Positions 1 through 8,259 of a stretch of DNA of 37,758 bases are shown piece by piece; the stretch's first letter is position 1, and every line of letters begins with the position of its first letter. This DNA is from Hyphomonadaceae bacterium (lineage in GTDB: Bacteria; Pseudomonadota; Alphaproteobacteria; Caulobacterales; Hyphomonadaceae). A program made the position numbers and the translations under genes. The notes below the pieces were generated by a model that was not told the origin of the DNA, ran no database searches, and saw only the letters and a program-made list of their open reading frames with translations. The stretch covers positions 2,181 through 39,938 of the forward strand of contig JAOATF010000161.1 of NCBI GenBank assembly GCA_030158285.1, in the 5' to 3' direction.

Positions 1-98
1 TCCAGCTGCGCGTCGAAATCCACCGCCGCGACCTCGGCCCCATGCACCAGGTCACCTATCGCTTTGCCGGCTACGCGGACGAACCGGTGAAGTCGTAG
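1..98 (+). CDS. 3' end of a hypothetical protein, paralogue of the next gene
   Basis: The reading frame that starts at base 3 is open from the window edge to a TAG at 96-98 and gives the last 31 residues of a protein. Its end (YRFAGYADEPVKS) resembles the end of the next protein (YLYAFAGYVDEAGQPLP), so the two look like tandem paralogues. Nothing else can be said about its function because the start and most of the gene lie outside the window. The next gene begins 33 bases after the stop on the same strand, which suggests co-transcription. Confidence 0.55.
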   Translation, partial: QLRVEIHRRDLGPMHQVTYRFAGYADEPVKS

Positions 99-131
99 GG
101 GGGCTGACTGGCGGGTTGGGGGAAGCGGTCA

Positions 132-539
132 ATGAACAACTGGAGCTTCAACCTTCGTCTCTGGTGGTTGCGTCTTGGCGAGACTTTTCGCGGTTTCGGC
201 CCCAGGAATCTGATCGCCATCGTTTCGACCGTTGCCGTCACAGGCGCGATCACCATGTCTATGATGTTCCTGTCCGCCAATCCGCGCCGCTCACTTGAGC
301 CGGTGTACGGGGTCGCCGAGACTGCGTTCCTGCATCAGACACGGTTCACGCATCAAACGCAGGTAAACGTCCTGCTCGATAACGGATCGAGGGTCACGGT
401 CGGCCTTCCGCACGTTGTAAACTACAGGCCGGGAGCCCGCGTGAAACTGGCCGCCAGCACCAGAGGCCAACCACCAAACGCCATCTACCTCTACGCCTTC
501 GCCGGCTATGTTGATGAAGCGGGCCAGCCTCTGCCATGA
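132..539 (+). CDS. Hypothetical single-pass membrane protein (135 aa)
   Basis: No known family was recognised. The N-terminus is rich in Trp and Arg (residues 1-26) and is followed by one hydrophobic segment at about 27-47 (LIAIVSTVAVTGAITMSMMF). About 85 residues follow that look like a small beta-rich domain, probably outside the cytoplasm under the positive-inside rule. The C-terminal FAGYVDEAGQPLP resembles the end of the truncated upstream gene, so this is probably the second of a tandem pair. Its stop overlaps the vsr start in an ATGA at 536-539, so the two are likely translationally coupled. Coding status is supported by that coupling and by the paralogue. A function cannot be assigned. 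Confidence 0.6.
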   Translation: MNNWSFNLRLWWLRLGETFRGFGPRNLIAIVSTVAVTGAITMSMMFLSANPRRSLEPVYGVAETAFLHQTRFTHQTQVNVLLDNGSRVTVGLPHVVNYRPGARVKLAASTRGQPPNAIYLYAFAGYVDEAGQPLP

Positions 540-958
540 CCGACGCCTTCGACGCCGAGAAACGCTCCGCCGTCATGCGCGCGGTAAAATCGCGCGACAC
601 AGATCCGGAGTTGAAAGTGCGCCGCGCCGCCCATAAGTCTGGGCTGCGGTTCCGGCTGAGGCGGGATGACCTGCCCGGCAAGCCGGATCTTGTCTTTCCC
701 GCTCGCCGCATTGCCCTGTTCGTCCACGGATGCTTCTGGCACGGCCATGATTGCCCGCGCGGCGCCCGCGTCCCGCAGGCCAATCGCGCCTACTGGCTCG
801 CCAAGATTGGCCGCAACGTCGCGCGGGATCGCCGGAATCTGGCCGACCTCCGCAAGCTTGGCTGGAAGCCGGCGGTCATCTGGGAATGCGAAACCGTTGA
901 CGCAGCGCGCCTCTCGCGCCTTCTCGCTCGTCGGATCGGAAAACCCGCAAAGACTTGA
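536..958 (+). CDS. vsr: Very short patch repair (Vsr) mismatch endonuclease
   Basis: Vsr nicks DNA 5' of the T in T:G mismatches that arise when 5-methylcytosine deaminates, starting very short patch repair. The 140-residue length is typical. Family residues fall almost exactly at the E. coli positions: Glu25, the catalytic Asp51 in LPGKPDLVF, and His69 in the FVHGCFWHGH block. The likely zinc ligands are Cys66, His71, Cys73 and Cys118. The WLAKIGRNVARD segment and the WEC motif near 116-118 are also present. The ATG overlaps the preceding stop (ATGA). Vsr usually travels with a Dcm-type cytosine methyltransferase, and none is visible in this window. Assignment to the family is firm; the methylation context it serves is unknown. 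Confidence 0.93.
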   Translation: MTDAFDAEKRSAVMRAVKSRDTDPELKVRRAAHKSGLRFRLRRDDLPGKPDLVFPARRIALFVHGCFWHGHDCPRGARVPQANRAYWLAKIGRNVARDRRNLADLRKLGWKPAVIWECETVDAARLSRLLARRIGKPAKT

Positions 959-1010
959 CCCGAATGCGGTCCGCCTCCCATGTTCGTTTCGGCGCCGAGG
1001 GGGCTTCCGA

Positions 1011-1619
1011 ATGCTGCATCCAACGACCCAGCAACTGATCCGAAAGCTGTACGAGCTGACGGCCACGGGCGGACTCGGCTGGCAGCCCGCCGAGGACAAC
1101 GCCTCGCGCCTCGAAACCGAGGGCTATGTCGTCGAGATCGCCGCCCAGCCGCCCCTGATGCGCCTTCTCCGCGATGACGGCCGCGAACTGGAGCGCGCCG
1201 GAACCGAAGCGCTGGCCGCCGTCCCGTGGCCCAGCGGCGACGGAACCTACGCAACCCGCATCGCCGAAATGGCCGACCGCGCGCGCGGCTTCGCAACCAG
1301 CGGAAGACCCGCAAACGCGCCCGCCATGTCCGCGCTGTCCGCCCCGCCAAAAACGCCAGTCCCGCGCGCCACGCCGCTCGCCAGCTTCGGCCGCACGGTG
1401 AGCTTCGCGAAACCCCAGCCGCCAAAACCCGCCCCGATCGTAGCGCCGCCAAAATCTACCGACCGCACGCCGATCATGAGCATCAGCGCCCGCTCGGTGC
1501 AGTCCGTCGAAGCCACCACGGCAGCCGACTTCCAGCGCGCCATGGCGTCGGCCGTCGCGCCAAAGCCCGCAGCGCCGGCAAAGCAGCCGGGCCCGAACAT
1601 CTACAAACCCTGGACCTGA
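1011..1619 (+). CDS. Hypothetical protein with a Pro/Ala-rich C-terminus (202 aa)
   Basis: I did not recognise this protein. The ATG at 1011 was chosen because a purine-rich GAGGGGG lies about 8 bases upstream. The frame stays open further upstream only because it runs through vsr out of frame. The first 85 residues (beginning MLHPTTQQLIRKLYEL) look like a small folded helical/beta domain. From about residue 95 the chain is rich in Pro, Ala and Lys, low in complexity and probably disordered, and it ends in GPNIYKPWT. There is no signal peptide or membrane segment, so a cytosolic location is likely. It follows vsr by 52 bases on the same strand and converges tail-to-tail with the lipoprotein gene to its right. 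Confidence 0.6.
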   Translation: MLHPTTQQLIRKLYELTATGGLGWQPAEDNASRLETEGYVVEIAAQPPLMRLLRDDGRELERAGTEALAAVPWPSGDGTYATRIAEMADRARGFATSGRPANAPAMSALSAPPKTPVPRATPLASFGRTVSFAKPQPPKPAPIVAPPKSTDRTPIMSISARSVQSVEATTAADFQRAMASAVAPKPAAPAKQPGPNIYKPWT

Positions 1620-1628
1620 TCGCCTGAC

Positions 1629-2513
1629 CTAGAACTTGCAGCTCTTGCCGAGCAGCTTGCCGATCACCTTGTCGCCGATGCGAACGTCTTCCGCTTCGGG
1701 ACACGCCGCCGAACTCGCCACGCCATCGCGCAGGAAACGCATGCGGCGCATCCAGGCCGGCTGCGAGCCCTGGTCGATCGGATCGAGCGAGACCACATTC
1801 GTCCCGTTGCTCTCGGTGACGCACTCGTAGAACGCGCCCGTCTTGGCCGCGAGCGCAACCGCTGTCTGCTCGCCGTCCTGACGCGGATAGACCGCCGTCG
1901 CCAACGCCGGTTGTCCCAGCTTGGCCAGGCACGCATCTATAGGCGTCAGCGCCTCGACCACCGTGGCCGCTTCAGCCGAAGCCGTCACGATCTGGCCGGA
2001 GAAAGCGCAGCCGTCGAAATCATTCTTGTCGAACTGCACCGTCACTGAAAACTCGCCCGAGCCGCCCTGTTCGGTGGAGCAAGCCTCGCGCTGGATGGTC
2101 ACGCGCAGCGCGCCGGTCTCAAACACGTCAGAGCCATTCTGCTGCTTCGGCTGCACCAGCGGCTCTTCGATCGCGCGCAGGCCCGCCCGCTTGAACGAGA
2201 ACCAGCCGTCCACGATCTCCATCCGCCAGAACGGCTCATCGCCACCGGCCGAGAATGGCGGCGCCAGCACCCACGTCGTCGTGTCGAGCGGACCCGAGGG
2301 GGTCGCGAATGTTGTCGAGCCAACCGGATCAGAGGCCCCGGTCGCGGATGAGGAGGAGCCCTGCAGCGCGATTGCCGGCGCGGCGTTCTGGGCGTCACCC
2401 GGAGCAGCGCCGGAATTATTCCCGCAGGCGCCCAGCGCCAGCAGGATGGCGAGCGCGGCCGGCGTCATGCGGCCAAACCCACGTGCAACGTTTCGCCCGG
2501 CGAAACCCGGCAT
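1629..2513 (-). CDS. Secreted lipoprotein, probably COG3650-like
   Basis: The N-terminus carries a lipoprotein signal: a basic stretch (RNVARGFGR), a hydrophobic core and the lipobox LALGAC with Cys30 as the predicted lipidated residue. The mature protein begins with a low-complexity Ser/Ala/Gly linker to about residue 75. A segment around DEPFWRMEI follows, recalling the uncharacterised COG3650 group of envelope proteins. The C-terminal half contains several cysteines that could form disulfides in the periplasm. The ATG at 2513 is preferred because it supplies the basic n-region and has GGGAGCGAGG upstream. An internal ATG at 2468 would give a 279-residue form with an uncharged n-region. It probably sits in the envelope; the function is unknown. 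Confidence 0.7.
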   Translation of the reverse strand: MPGFAGRNVARGFGRMTPAALAILLALGACGNNSGAAPGDAQNAAPAIALQGSSSSATGASDPVGSTTFATPSGPLDTTTWVLAPPFSAGGDEPFWRMEIVDGWFSFKRAGLRAIEEPLVQPKQQNGSDVFETGALRVTIQREACSTEQGGSGEFSVTVQFDKNDFDGCAFSGQIVTASAEAATVVEALTPIDACLAKLGQPALATAVYPRQDGEQTAVALAAKTGAFYECVTESNGTNVVSLDPIDQGSQPAWMRRMRFLRDGVASSAACPEAEDVRIGDKVIGKLLGKSCKF

Positions 2514-2897
2514 CCGGCAACCTCGCTCCCTGCCACCCGTGCCGCATTGCGGCCGGGCAATCTAGACTCGGGACACTAGCACTTCCCTTTGCGGAGAGGA
2601 GCCCTAGCGGCAATGCCATGCAGTCGTGTGCGGGAAGCAACACTTTCTCCTACATTTCTGATTTTCATGAGGTTTCGAACGGCCCGGCCCCGATGCCCGG
2701 TGAACGGGCGCCAACTTTTCTCGCGCGTCTCGCGAGATCTGTGCGCCGTTGGCCCGCCCTGCGGGACTCGATGAATTCGGAATGAACCAACAAAGGCGCA
2801 ACCGATCCATTGGCGCCGCGTTTGTGCCCATACCGCCGCCGATATACATCGGCGCGAACCGGCGTGGGCGTCGATTCGGACGTATAGGGAGATATCG
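2514..2897. other. Divergent intergenic region between two lipoprotein genes
   Basis: This 384-base stretch has no convincing gene. It separates the leftward lipoprotein gene from the rightward OmpA-type gene, so it should hold both promoters. Visible structure: an inverted repeat TCTCGCG/CGCGAGA with a 5-base spacer near 2718-2736, and a perfect 7-bp hairpin CGCCGAT-ATAC-ATCGGCG at 2837-2854, about 45 bases before the OmpA-type start. The AT-rich centre of that hairpin could overlap a -10 element, but no clear -35 partner is placed at a normal distance. Short open frames here lack ribosome-binding sites and were not called. Confidence 0.4.
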
Positions 2898-3548
2898 ATG
2901 AAACGGACTCTTGTGTTCATGGCTGCTGCGTTGTCCCTCGGCGCGTGCGCAACCGACCCGGTCACGGGCGAATCAATCTGGGGCAATACCGGCCGCGGCG
3001 CCGCCATCGGCGCCATCGTCGGTGGCATCGGCGGCGTGTTCGCTGGTGGTAATGACGGCCGCAACGCCGCTGTGGGCGCCGCTGTCGGCGCACTCGCCGG
3101 CGCGGGCATCGGCCGCTACATGGACGGCCAGGAAGAAGACATGCGCCGCAAGGTCGCCTCGAGCGGCATCGGCGTCCAGCGCGTTGGCGATCGCATCGAA
3201 CTCGTGATGCCGTCGGACGTCACCTTCTCGAAGGGCTCGGCCGCCCTCGATCCGGCCTTCATGCCGACGCTCGACAAGGTCGCGGAGTCTCTGAATCTCT
3301 ATCCGAAGACCACGATCGACATCATCGGTCACGCGTCGACGGAAGGTGAAGCGCAAGCCAACCTCAACCTGTCCTACGCGCGCGCGCAGTCCGTGCAGAA
3401 CTACCTGCAGGGCAAGGGCGTGATCGGCCAGCGTATTGCCTCGGGCGGCCTCGGCGAAACCCAACCGCTCATCTCGCCGGATGACACGGAAGACAAACGC
3501 CGCATCAACCGCCGCGTGCAGGTTGTGCTCCGTCCGGTCACCCAGTAG
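2898..3548 (+). CDS. OmpA-family lipoprotein with glycine zipper (YiaD-like)
   Basis: The product is probably an outer-membrane lipoprotein that ties the membrane to peptidoglycan. The signal peptide ends in the lipobox LGAC with Cys17 as lipidation site. Residues about 31-74 form a glycine-zipper segment rich in AIGAIVGGIGG-type repeats. From about 105 to 213 there is an OmpA C-terminal peptidoglycan-binding domain, recognisable by TFSKGSAALDP, the IDIIGHAST strand and the terminal RINRRVQVVL. The architecture and 216-residue length match the YiaD group. The start is supported by AGGGAGA 7-14 bases upstream. A strong intrinsic terminator follows about 25 bases after the stop, so this gene is probably monocistronic. 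Confidence 0.9.
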   Translation: MKRTLVFMAAALSLGACATDPVTGESIWGNTGRGAAIGAIVGGIGGVFAGGNDGRNAAVGAAVGALAGAGIGRYMDGQEEDMRRKVASSGIGVQRVGDRIELVMPSDVTFSKGSAALDPAFMPTLDKVAESLNLYPKTTIDIIGHASTEGEAQANLNLSYARAQSVQNYLQGKGVIGQRIASGGLGETQPLISPDDTEDKRRINRRVQVVLRPVTQ

Positions 3549-3572
3549 TCGACTGGCGATCAGCTAAAATGG

Positions 3573-3600
3573 AAAGGGCGCTCTCCGGAGCGCCCTTTTT
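3573..3600 (+). terminator. Rho-independent terminator of the OmpA-type gene
   Basis: A perfect stem GGGCGCTC/GAGCGCCC (3576-3583 with 3588-3595) closes a TCCG tetraloop. It is extended by three A-T pairs and followed by a run of five T at 3596-3600. This is a textbook intrinsic terminator for rightward transcription. The A-run on the left side is shorter, but could also give some termination of the leftward message of the gene at 3609-4121. Confidence 0.93.
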
Positions 3601-3608
3601 ATTTGGCC

Positions 3609-4121
3609 TCATGAGCCTGCAGCGAACCGCTTCACCTGCTCGCCCAGCACCTGGTCCACAATCGGCGCCAGCTTGTCGAGACCGGACAGCGAAGACCCCA
3701 CCACCTTGTAGTCCAGCGTCAGCTTCGTCTTGCCAGCGCCGCCATCCGACAGCGTGAACGTCATCGCCGCCTGCACGCCAAGCTCCTGCAGCGGTCCGAA
3801 TGCGCCATGAACCCGCAGCACCTGCTTTGGCATCACCATCACCACGCGGCCATGCTCCACCTCGCCACCGCTCCAGATCTCGCACCAGCATCCGCCCGCC
3901 TGCGCGTCCAGGCTCACCGACTTTGCAGCACCCGAATAGGTGTGCGCATCCGACCACCACGACGCGATGTCCAGCAGCCGCGCCCAAGCCGCATCCCGGT
4001 CCAGCGATGACTCCGCCGCGATATGCAGCGTCATCCCGTCCGGCGCCTTCGCCGTCACCTCCGCGCCGGCAACGCCTGTCATCGCCAGCAACGCCGCCGC
4101 CACGCCCGCCATTTTCAGCAT
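3609..4121 (-). CDS. Exported SRPBCC (START-like) domain protein
   Basis: The 170-residue product has a cleavable signal peptide (MLKMAGVAAALLAMTGVAGA), so it is expected in the periplasm. The rest reads as a SRPBCC/polyketide-cyclase-like fold, a helix-grip fold that binds hydrophobic ligands. Supporting features are the early DRDAAWARLLDIASWWSD helix, alternating central strands and a long C-terminal helix (APIVDQVLGEQVKRFA). Exported members of this superfamily are less common than cytosolic ones. The ATG at 4121 is chosen because AGGAG lies 8 bases upstream and it starts directly with the signal peptide. An upstream TTG at 4151 would add ten residues before the signal. The ligand is unknown. 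Confidence 0.78.
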   Translation of the reverse strand: MLKMAGVAAALLAMTGVAGAEVTAKAPDGMTLHIAAESSLDRDAAWARLLDIASWWSDAHTYSGAAKSVSLDAQAGGCWCEIWSGGEVEHGRVVMVMPKQVLRVHGAFGPLQELGVQAAMTFTLSDGGAGKTKLTLDYKVVGSSLSGLDKLAPIVDQVLGEQVKRFAAGS

Positions 4122-4267
4122 CACGGATGCTCCTGTTCCGGTTTCACCCAAATCATCGCTGAGCTGACGCCGCCGTCAATGTGCACAATCATGCATGCGC
4201 GCGGGGGCTTCCCGCTGCTGCGGATTGCGATAACGTCTCATCACACGGCTCGATCCGGGGGGAATTG
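4122..4267. promoter_or_regulatory. Divergent promoter region (SRPBCC gene / first S9 peptidase)
   Basis: These 146 bases lie between two divergently transcribed, exported-protein genes and must contain start signals for both. Visible elements are the AGGAG of the leftward gene near 4130-4134 and a G-rich GGGGGGAA ribosome-binding stretch at 4257-4264 for the rightward gene. No confident -35/-10 pair was identified. Confidence 0.4.
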
Positions 4268-6229
4268 ATGCGCCTGCGTACTATCCTTGCGTCTGCATGT
4301 CTGGCTGGCCTGGCTTTCGCGGCGCCCGCGCACGCGAAACCGCCCATGGAAGCCTTCGGCGACATGCCGCAAGTGCGCGCCATGCAGCTTTCGCCCGACG
4401 GCAAGAAGGTCGCCTTCCTGCAGCGCCAGAACGGCGACGATGTGCTGGTCATCCACGACCTCACCACGTCCAAGAGCCAGGGCATCACGCGCGTCAGCGA
4501 GATCAAGGCGCGCTACATCCATTTCGTCGGCAATGACTATGTCGTGCTGATCGCCACCAAGGAGGCGCGGGCCGCCGGGTTTGCAGGGCGCTGGGAGGCC
4601 TCCTCCGCGCATGCGTTCAACCTCCAGACCGGCAAGAGCGTGCTGCTGCTCCGCGAGACAAAGGACATCTTCCCGGCGCAGAGCGGCCTCGGCCGCATTC
4701 TGGGCGTCGAGCCGGATGGCAAGCACATCCTGATGCCGGCTTACATGGGCATGAACGACTCGAACCCCGACTACGATCTCCTGCGCGTGGCGATCGACAC
4801 GGGACGCGGGACGCTGCTGGAGGGTGGCCGCGCCTCGGACGAGACGGTGGACTGGCTGGTGGACAGCAAGGGCCGCGCCGCCGTGCGCGAGGATTTCAGC
4901 GAGACATTCAAGCAGCACGAGGTGAAGGCGCGCCAGCCGGATGGCTCATGGAAAGCCATCTACGAGAAGGACACGGATCTTCCCGTCATCAACGTCGTCG
5001 GCCTTTCCAGCGACAGCAAGTCGCTGTTTACGGTCGACGCGGGCGAGTCCGATTTCCTGTCGCTCCGCACCTTGTCCATGGCGGATGGCACATTCTCCGA
5101 TCCGATCATGCAGCGCGACGACGCCGATGTCGCCGCGACGGTCAGCGACCTCAACCGCGTGGTCTACGGCGTGCGCTATTCCGGCATGTTCCCGAGCTAT
5201 GAAATGTTCGACGAGAAGGTCGAGGCGGACCTGAACCAGCTGATGGGTTCGTTCGATGGATCGGCCGTGTATCTCGACTCCTGGTCGGATGACTGGTCGC
5301 GGCTGCTGTTGCTGGTCGAAGGCGGCAAGCAGGCGGAGCGGTACTACCTGTATGACCGAACCACCAAGCAGCTGCGCGTGATCGCCAGCGCACGCCCGGA
5401 GATCAAGGCGGAGGATGTCGGCGAGGTCGTGACCGTGGCCTACAAGGCGCGCGACGGCCTGCCCATTCCCAGCCTGATCACCTGGCCGGTGGGCGTGGCG
5501 CCGGAGAACCGCAAGAACCTGCCGCTGATCGTCATGCCCCATGGCGGACCTCAAGCTTACGACTCTGTCGGGTTCGACTGGCTGGCCCAGTTCATCGCCA
5601 ATGAAGGCTATGCGGTGCTGCAACCGAACTTCCGCGGCTCGGGTGGCTTTGGTTCGAGCTTTGCCGTGGCAGGCCATGGCGAGTGGGGCCGCAAGATGCA
5701 GGACGACATCACCGATGGCGTTAATGCGCTTATCAAGATGGGCTGGGCCGATCCGTCGCGCGTCTGCATTGTCGGCTGGAGCTATGGCGGCTACGCGGCG
5801 CTGGCCGGCGGCACGTCGACGCCGGATCTCTACAAGTGCGTTGTCTCCATCGCCGGCGTGTCCCACCTGCGCGAGATGCTGAAAACCGAAAAACAGGAGC
5901 ACGGCGCCCTCTCAAGGACGCTCACCTATTGGGAAGAACTCATCGGCGATTCGGACAAGGACGGCGCGGCGATCGACGCCGTCTCGCCCGCGCTTCACGC
6001 CGACAAGTTCAAGGCGCCCGTCCTGCTCATCCACGGCGCGTCCGACAATGTGGTGCCGATCCGGCAGAGCATCATGATGAATGACGCGCTCAAGGGCGCA
6101 CGCAAGGACGTGCAGTTCATCCGCATTGCCGGTGACGACCACAGCCTCGTCGACAATGAGAGCCGGCGGCAGGTCCTCATTGCGCTGACGGAATTCCTGA
6201 ACACGCACATCGGAAAGAAGCCGAACTAG
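4268..6229 (+). CDS. Exported S9 family serine peptidase (prolyl oligopeptidase-like), copy 1
   Basis: This is a prolyl-oligopeptidase/dipeptidyl-peptidase-type serine hydrolase of 653 residues. The signal peptide MRLRTILASACLAGLAFAAPAHA directs it to the envelope. Residues about 35-400 form the beta-propeller-like region that gates substrate access. The C-terminal alpha/beta-hydrolase domain has Ser505 in GWSYGG, Asp593 in HGASDNVV and His625 in GDDHSLV as a complete catalytic triad. The conserved oxyanion-side block PHGGP is also present. The ATG at 4268 is preferred over an upstream in-frame ATG at 4181 because it begins the signal peptide and follows GGGGGGAA. A close paralogue starts 27 bases after the stop; the two are likely co-transcribed and probably degrade Pro-containing peptides. 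Confidence 0.92.
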   Translation: MRLRTILASACLAGLAFAAPAHAKPPMEAFGDMPQVRAMQLSPDGKKVAFLQRQNGDDVLVIHDLTTSKSQGITRVSEIKARYIHFVGNDYVVLIATKEARAAGFAGRWEASSAHAFNLQTGKSVLLLRETKDIFPAQSGLGRILGVEPDGKHILMPAYMGMNDSNPDYDLLRVAIDTGRGTLLEGGRASDETVDWLVDSKGRAAVREDFSETFKQHEVKARQPDGSWKAIYEKDTDLPVINVVGLSSDSKSLFTVDAGESDFLSLRTLSMADGTFSDPIMQRDDADVAATVSDLNRVVYGVRYSGMFPSYEMFDEKVEADLNQLMGSFDGSAVYLDSWSDDWSRLLLLVEGGKQAERYYLYDRTTKQLRVIASARPEIKAEDVGEVVTVAYKARDGLPIPSLITWPVGVAPENRKNLPLIVMPHGGPQAYDSVGFDWLAQFIANEGYAVLQPNFRGSGGFGSSFAVAGHGEWGRKMQDDITDGVNALIKMGWADPSRVCIVGWSYGGYAALAGGTSTPDLYKCVVSIAGVSHLREMLKTEKQEHGALSRTLTYWEELIGDSDKDGAAIDAVSPALHADKFKAPVLLIHGASDNVVPIRQSIMMNDALKGARKDVQFIRIAGDDHSLVDNESRRQVLIALTEFLNTHIGKKPN

Positions 6230-6256
6230 GACGTACTTTTGGGAAGGGGAACGGAC

Positions 6257-8203
6257 ATGCTGAAACGCCTGGCATTCGCACTCGCCGCCATCGGCCTGCT
6301 CGCAGGAACGGCCCACGCCAAGCCGCCGCTGGAAGCGTTCAGCGACCTGCCCGCGGTGGGCTCGCCGGACATTTCACCCGATGGCAAGTACGTGGCCTAT
6401 CTCAGCCGGGTCAACGGCGGCGTCTTCCTCGCAAAATACGAGATCGCTACCGGCAAGAACGAAGCCCTGATCAACCTCGGCGACGTGAAAGCGCGCGGGG
6501 CCTACTGGGCCGGGCCCAACTACATTATCCTGCTCGCCTCGCAGCTCACCGCAAACGGCGGCCGGACGATGCGCTACGAGGACACATCGGCGTTCGCCTA
6601 CAACATCACGACGCGCAAGATTGTTCAGCTGCTGGTCGGCACACAAGGGCTCTATGCTTTCCAGTCGGGCCTTGGCCGTATTTCGGGCGTCGATCCGGAC
6701 GGGCAGTACGTCTACATGCCCGCCTACATGGAGCGCACAGGCTCCGATCCCACGCTGGATCTGGTCAAGGTCAACCTCGATACCGGCCGCGGCGTTCGCA
6801 TGCCGCTTTATACGGGCACGAACGCCACGACCAACTGGATCATGGATGATCATGGCCGCGTCGTCGCGCGCACCGATTTCAGCGAGAAGCGCAGCCTGTA
6901 CGAAGTCCGCGCCGTCGATCCCAGCGGGGCCGACCGCGTGATCTTCTCGGAGACCACCAAGGACCCCTCGATCAGCCTCGCCGGCTTCTCGGAACGCGAG
7001 GGCGCGCTGATCGCCTTGAAGTACGAGGAGTCCGACTTCGCACAGATGTTCGAAATGTCCCTCACCGACGGCAAGATGACCGGGCCGCTGCGCTCGCGCG
7101 ACGGCGTCGAGATTGCCGGCGTCATCAATGACGAGAACAAGGTCGTGATGGGTGTTATCTATTCCGGCCTGTACCCGAGCTATGACCTCTTCGACGAGGC
7201 TTTGAACCGTGACGTGAAATCGGCCATCGCGGCGATGCCCGATGCAGCGGTCAGCCTTGTCTCGTGGACGGACGACTGGTCGAAGGTCCTGCTGTTCGCC
7301 GAAGGCGGATCACAACCGCCGCGCTACATGCTGTTCGACCGTACCGCCAAGAAGCTCTCGCAGGTCGCCCGCTCGCGGCCCGACATCAAGCCGGAAGAGA
7401 TCGGCGAGGTTATCACCATCGAATACAAGGCGCGTGACGGCCTCACCATTCCCGCGCTGATCACCTGGCCCGTCGGCGTAGCGGAGGACGCGCGCAAGAA
7501 CCTGCCAATGATCGTCATGCCCCATGGCGGGCCCGAGAGCTATGACTCCGTCGGCTTCGACTGGCTCGCCCAGTTCCTCGCCAACGAGGGCTATGTCGTG
7601 CTGCAACCCAACTTCCGCGGCTCCGGCGGCTTCGGCGCCGGGTTCGCCGAGGCTGGCTATGGCCAGTGGGGCCGCAAGATGCAGGACGACGTCACCGACG
7701 GCGCAGAGGCGCTGATCAACATGGAGTGGGCCGACCCCAACCGCACCTGCATCCTCGGCTGGAGCTATGGCGGCTACGCTGCCCTCGCCGGCGGCGCGCT
7801 GACGCCGGACCTATACAAGTGTGTCGTCGCCATCGCCGGCGTCTCCGACCTGAAAACGATGCTCGGCCATGAGATACGCGAGCACGGCGCGGACTCGCGG
7901 CCCTACGCCTACTGGAAGAACGTCATCGGCGACCCCGCAAAGGATGGCGCGGCGATCGAAGCCGTCTCGCCCTATCGCCTCGCCGACAAGTTCAAGGCGC
8001 CTGTCCTGCTCATTCACGGCGCCGACGACCTTGTCGTTCCCGACCGCCAGAGCGACCTGATGGAGCAGGCGCTCAAGTCCGCGAACAAGCCCGTCACCTA
8101 TCTCCGCATCGGCAAGGACGACCACAGCCTCGTCGCCCCCGACAGCCGCACGAAAGCGCTCACCGCGATCGCAGCGTTCCTGAAGTCGCATATCGGCAAA
8201 TGA
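6257..8203 (+). CDS. Exported S9 family serine peptidase (prolyl oligopeptidase-like), copy 2
   Basis: This tandem paralogue of the previous gene has 648 residues and the same architecture: signal peptide MLKRLAFALAAIGLLAGTAHA, propeller region, then hydrolase domain. The triad is intact: Ser503 in GWSYGG, Asp591 in HGADDLVV and His623 in KDDHSLV. Long stretches such as VSFDWLAQF-type segments, PNFRGSGGFG and GRKMQDD are shared with copy 1, while the propeller half is more diverged, as expected if the copies differ in substrate choice. The ATG at 6257 is used because AAGGGGAA precedes it and it opens the signal peptide; a TTG at 6239 is less likely. The gene ends at a strong two-way terminator. 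Confidence 0.92.
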   Translation: MLKRLAFALAAIGLLAGTAHAKPPLEAFSDLPAVGSPDISPDGKYVAYLSRVNGGVFLAKYEIATGKNEALINLGDVKARGAYWAGPNYIILLASQLTANGGRTMRYEDTSAFAYNITTRKIVQLLVGTQGLYAFQSGLGRISGVDPDGQYVYMPAYMERTGSDPTLDLVKVNLDTGRGVRMPLYTGTNATTNWIMDDHGRVVARTDFSEKRSLYEVRAVDPSGADRVIFSETTKDPSISLAGFSEREGALIALKYEESDFAQMFEMSLTDGKMTGPLRSRDGVEIAGVINDENKVVMGVIYSGLYPSYDLFDEALNRDVKSAIAAMPDAAVSLVSWTDDWSKVLLFAEGGSQPPRYMLFDRTAKKLSQVARSRPDIKPEEIGEVITIEYKARDGLTIPALITWPVGVAEDARKNLPMIVMPHGGPESYDSVGFDWLAQFLANEGYVVLQPNFRGSGGFGAGFAEAGYGQWGRKMQDDVTDGAEALINMEWADPNRTCILGWSYGGYAALAGGALTPDLYKCVVAIAGVSDLKTMLGHEIREHGADSRPYAYWKNVIGDPAKDGAAIEAVSPYRLADKFKAPVLLIHGADDLVVPDRQSDLMEQALKSANKPVTYLRIGKDDHSLVAPDSRTKALTAIAAFLKSHIGK

Positions 8204-8206
8204 AAA

Positions 8207-8237
8207 AGGCCGGGTGAGATGCGCTCTCACCCGGCCT
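8207..8237. terminator. Bidirectional intrinsic terminator between convergent genes
   Basis: A perfect 13-bp stem (8207-8219 with 8225-8237, core GGCCGGGTGAGA/TCTCACCCGGCC) closes a 5-base loop. On the minus strand the stem is followed directly by TTTTTC, so it is an excellent terminator for the leftward beta-oxidation operon. For the rightward peptidase pair the hairpin is preceded by AAAAA but followed by only a weak T tract (CCATTT), so termination in that direction should be less efficient. Confidence 0.9.
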
Positions 8238-8259
8238 CCATTTCAGATCGTCGATCAGA

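Noticed and set aside
2589-2774. A 61-codon frame in the intergenic region before the OmpA-type gene
   Set aside because: No ribosome-binding site, Arg/Pro-rich composition and no family resemblance.
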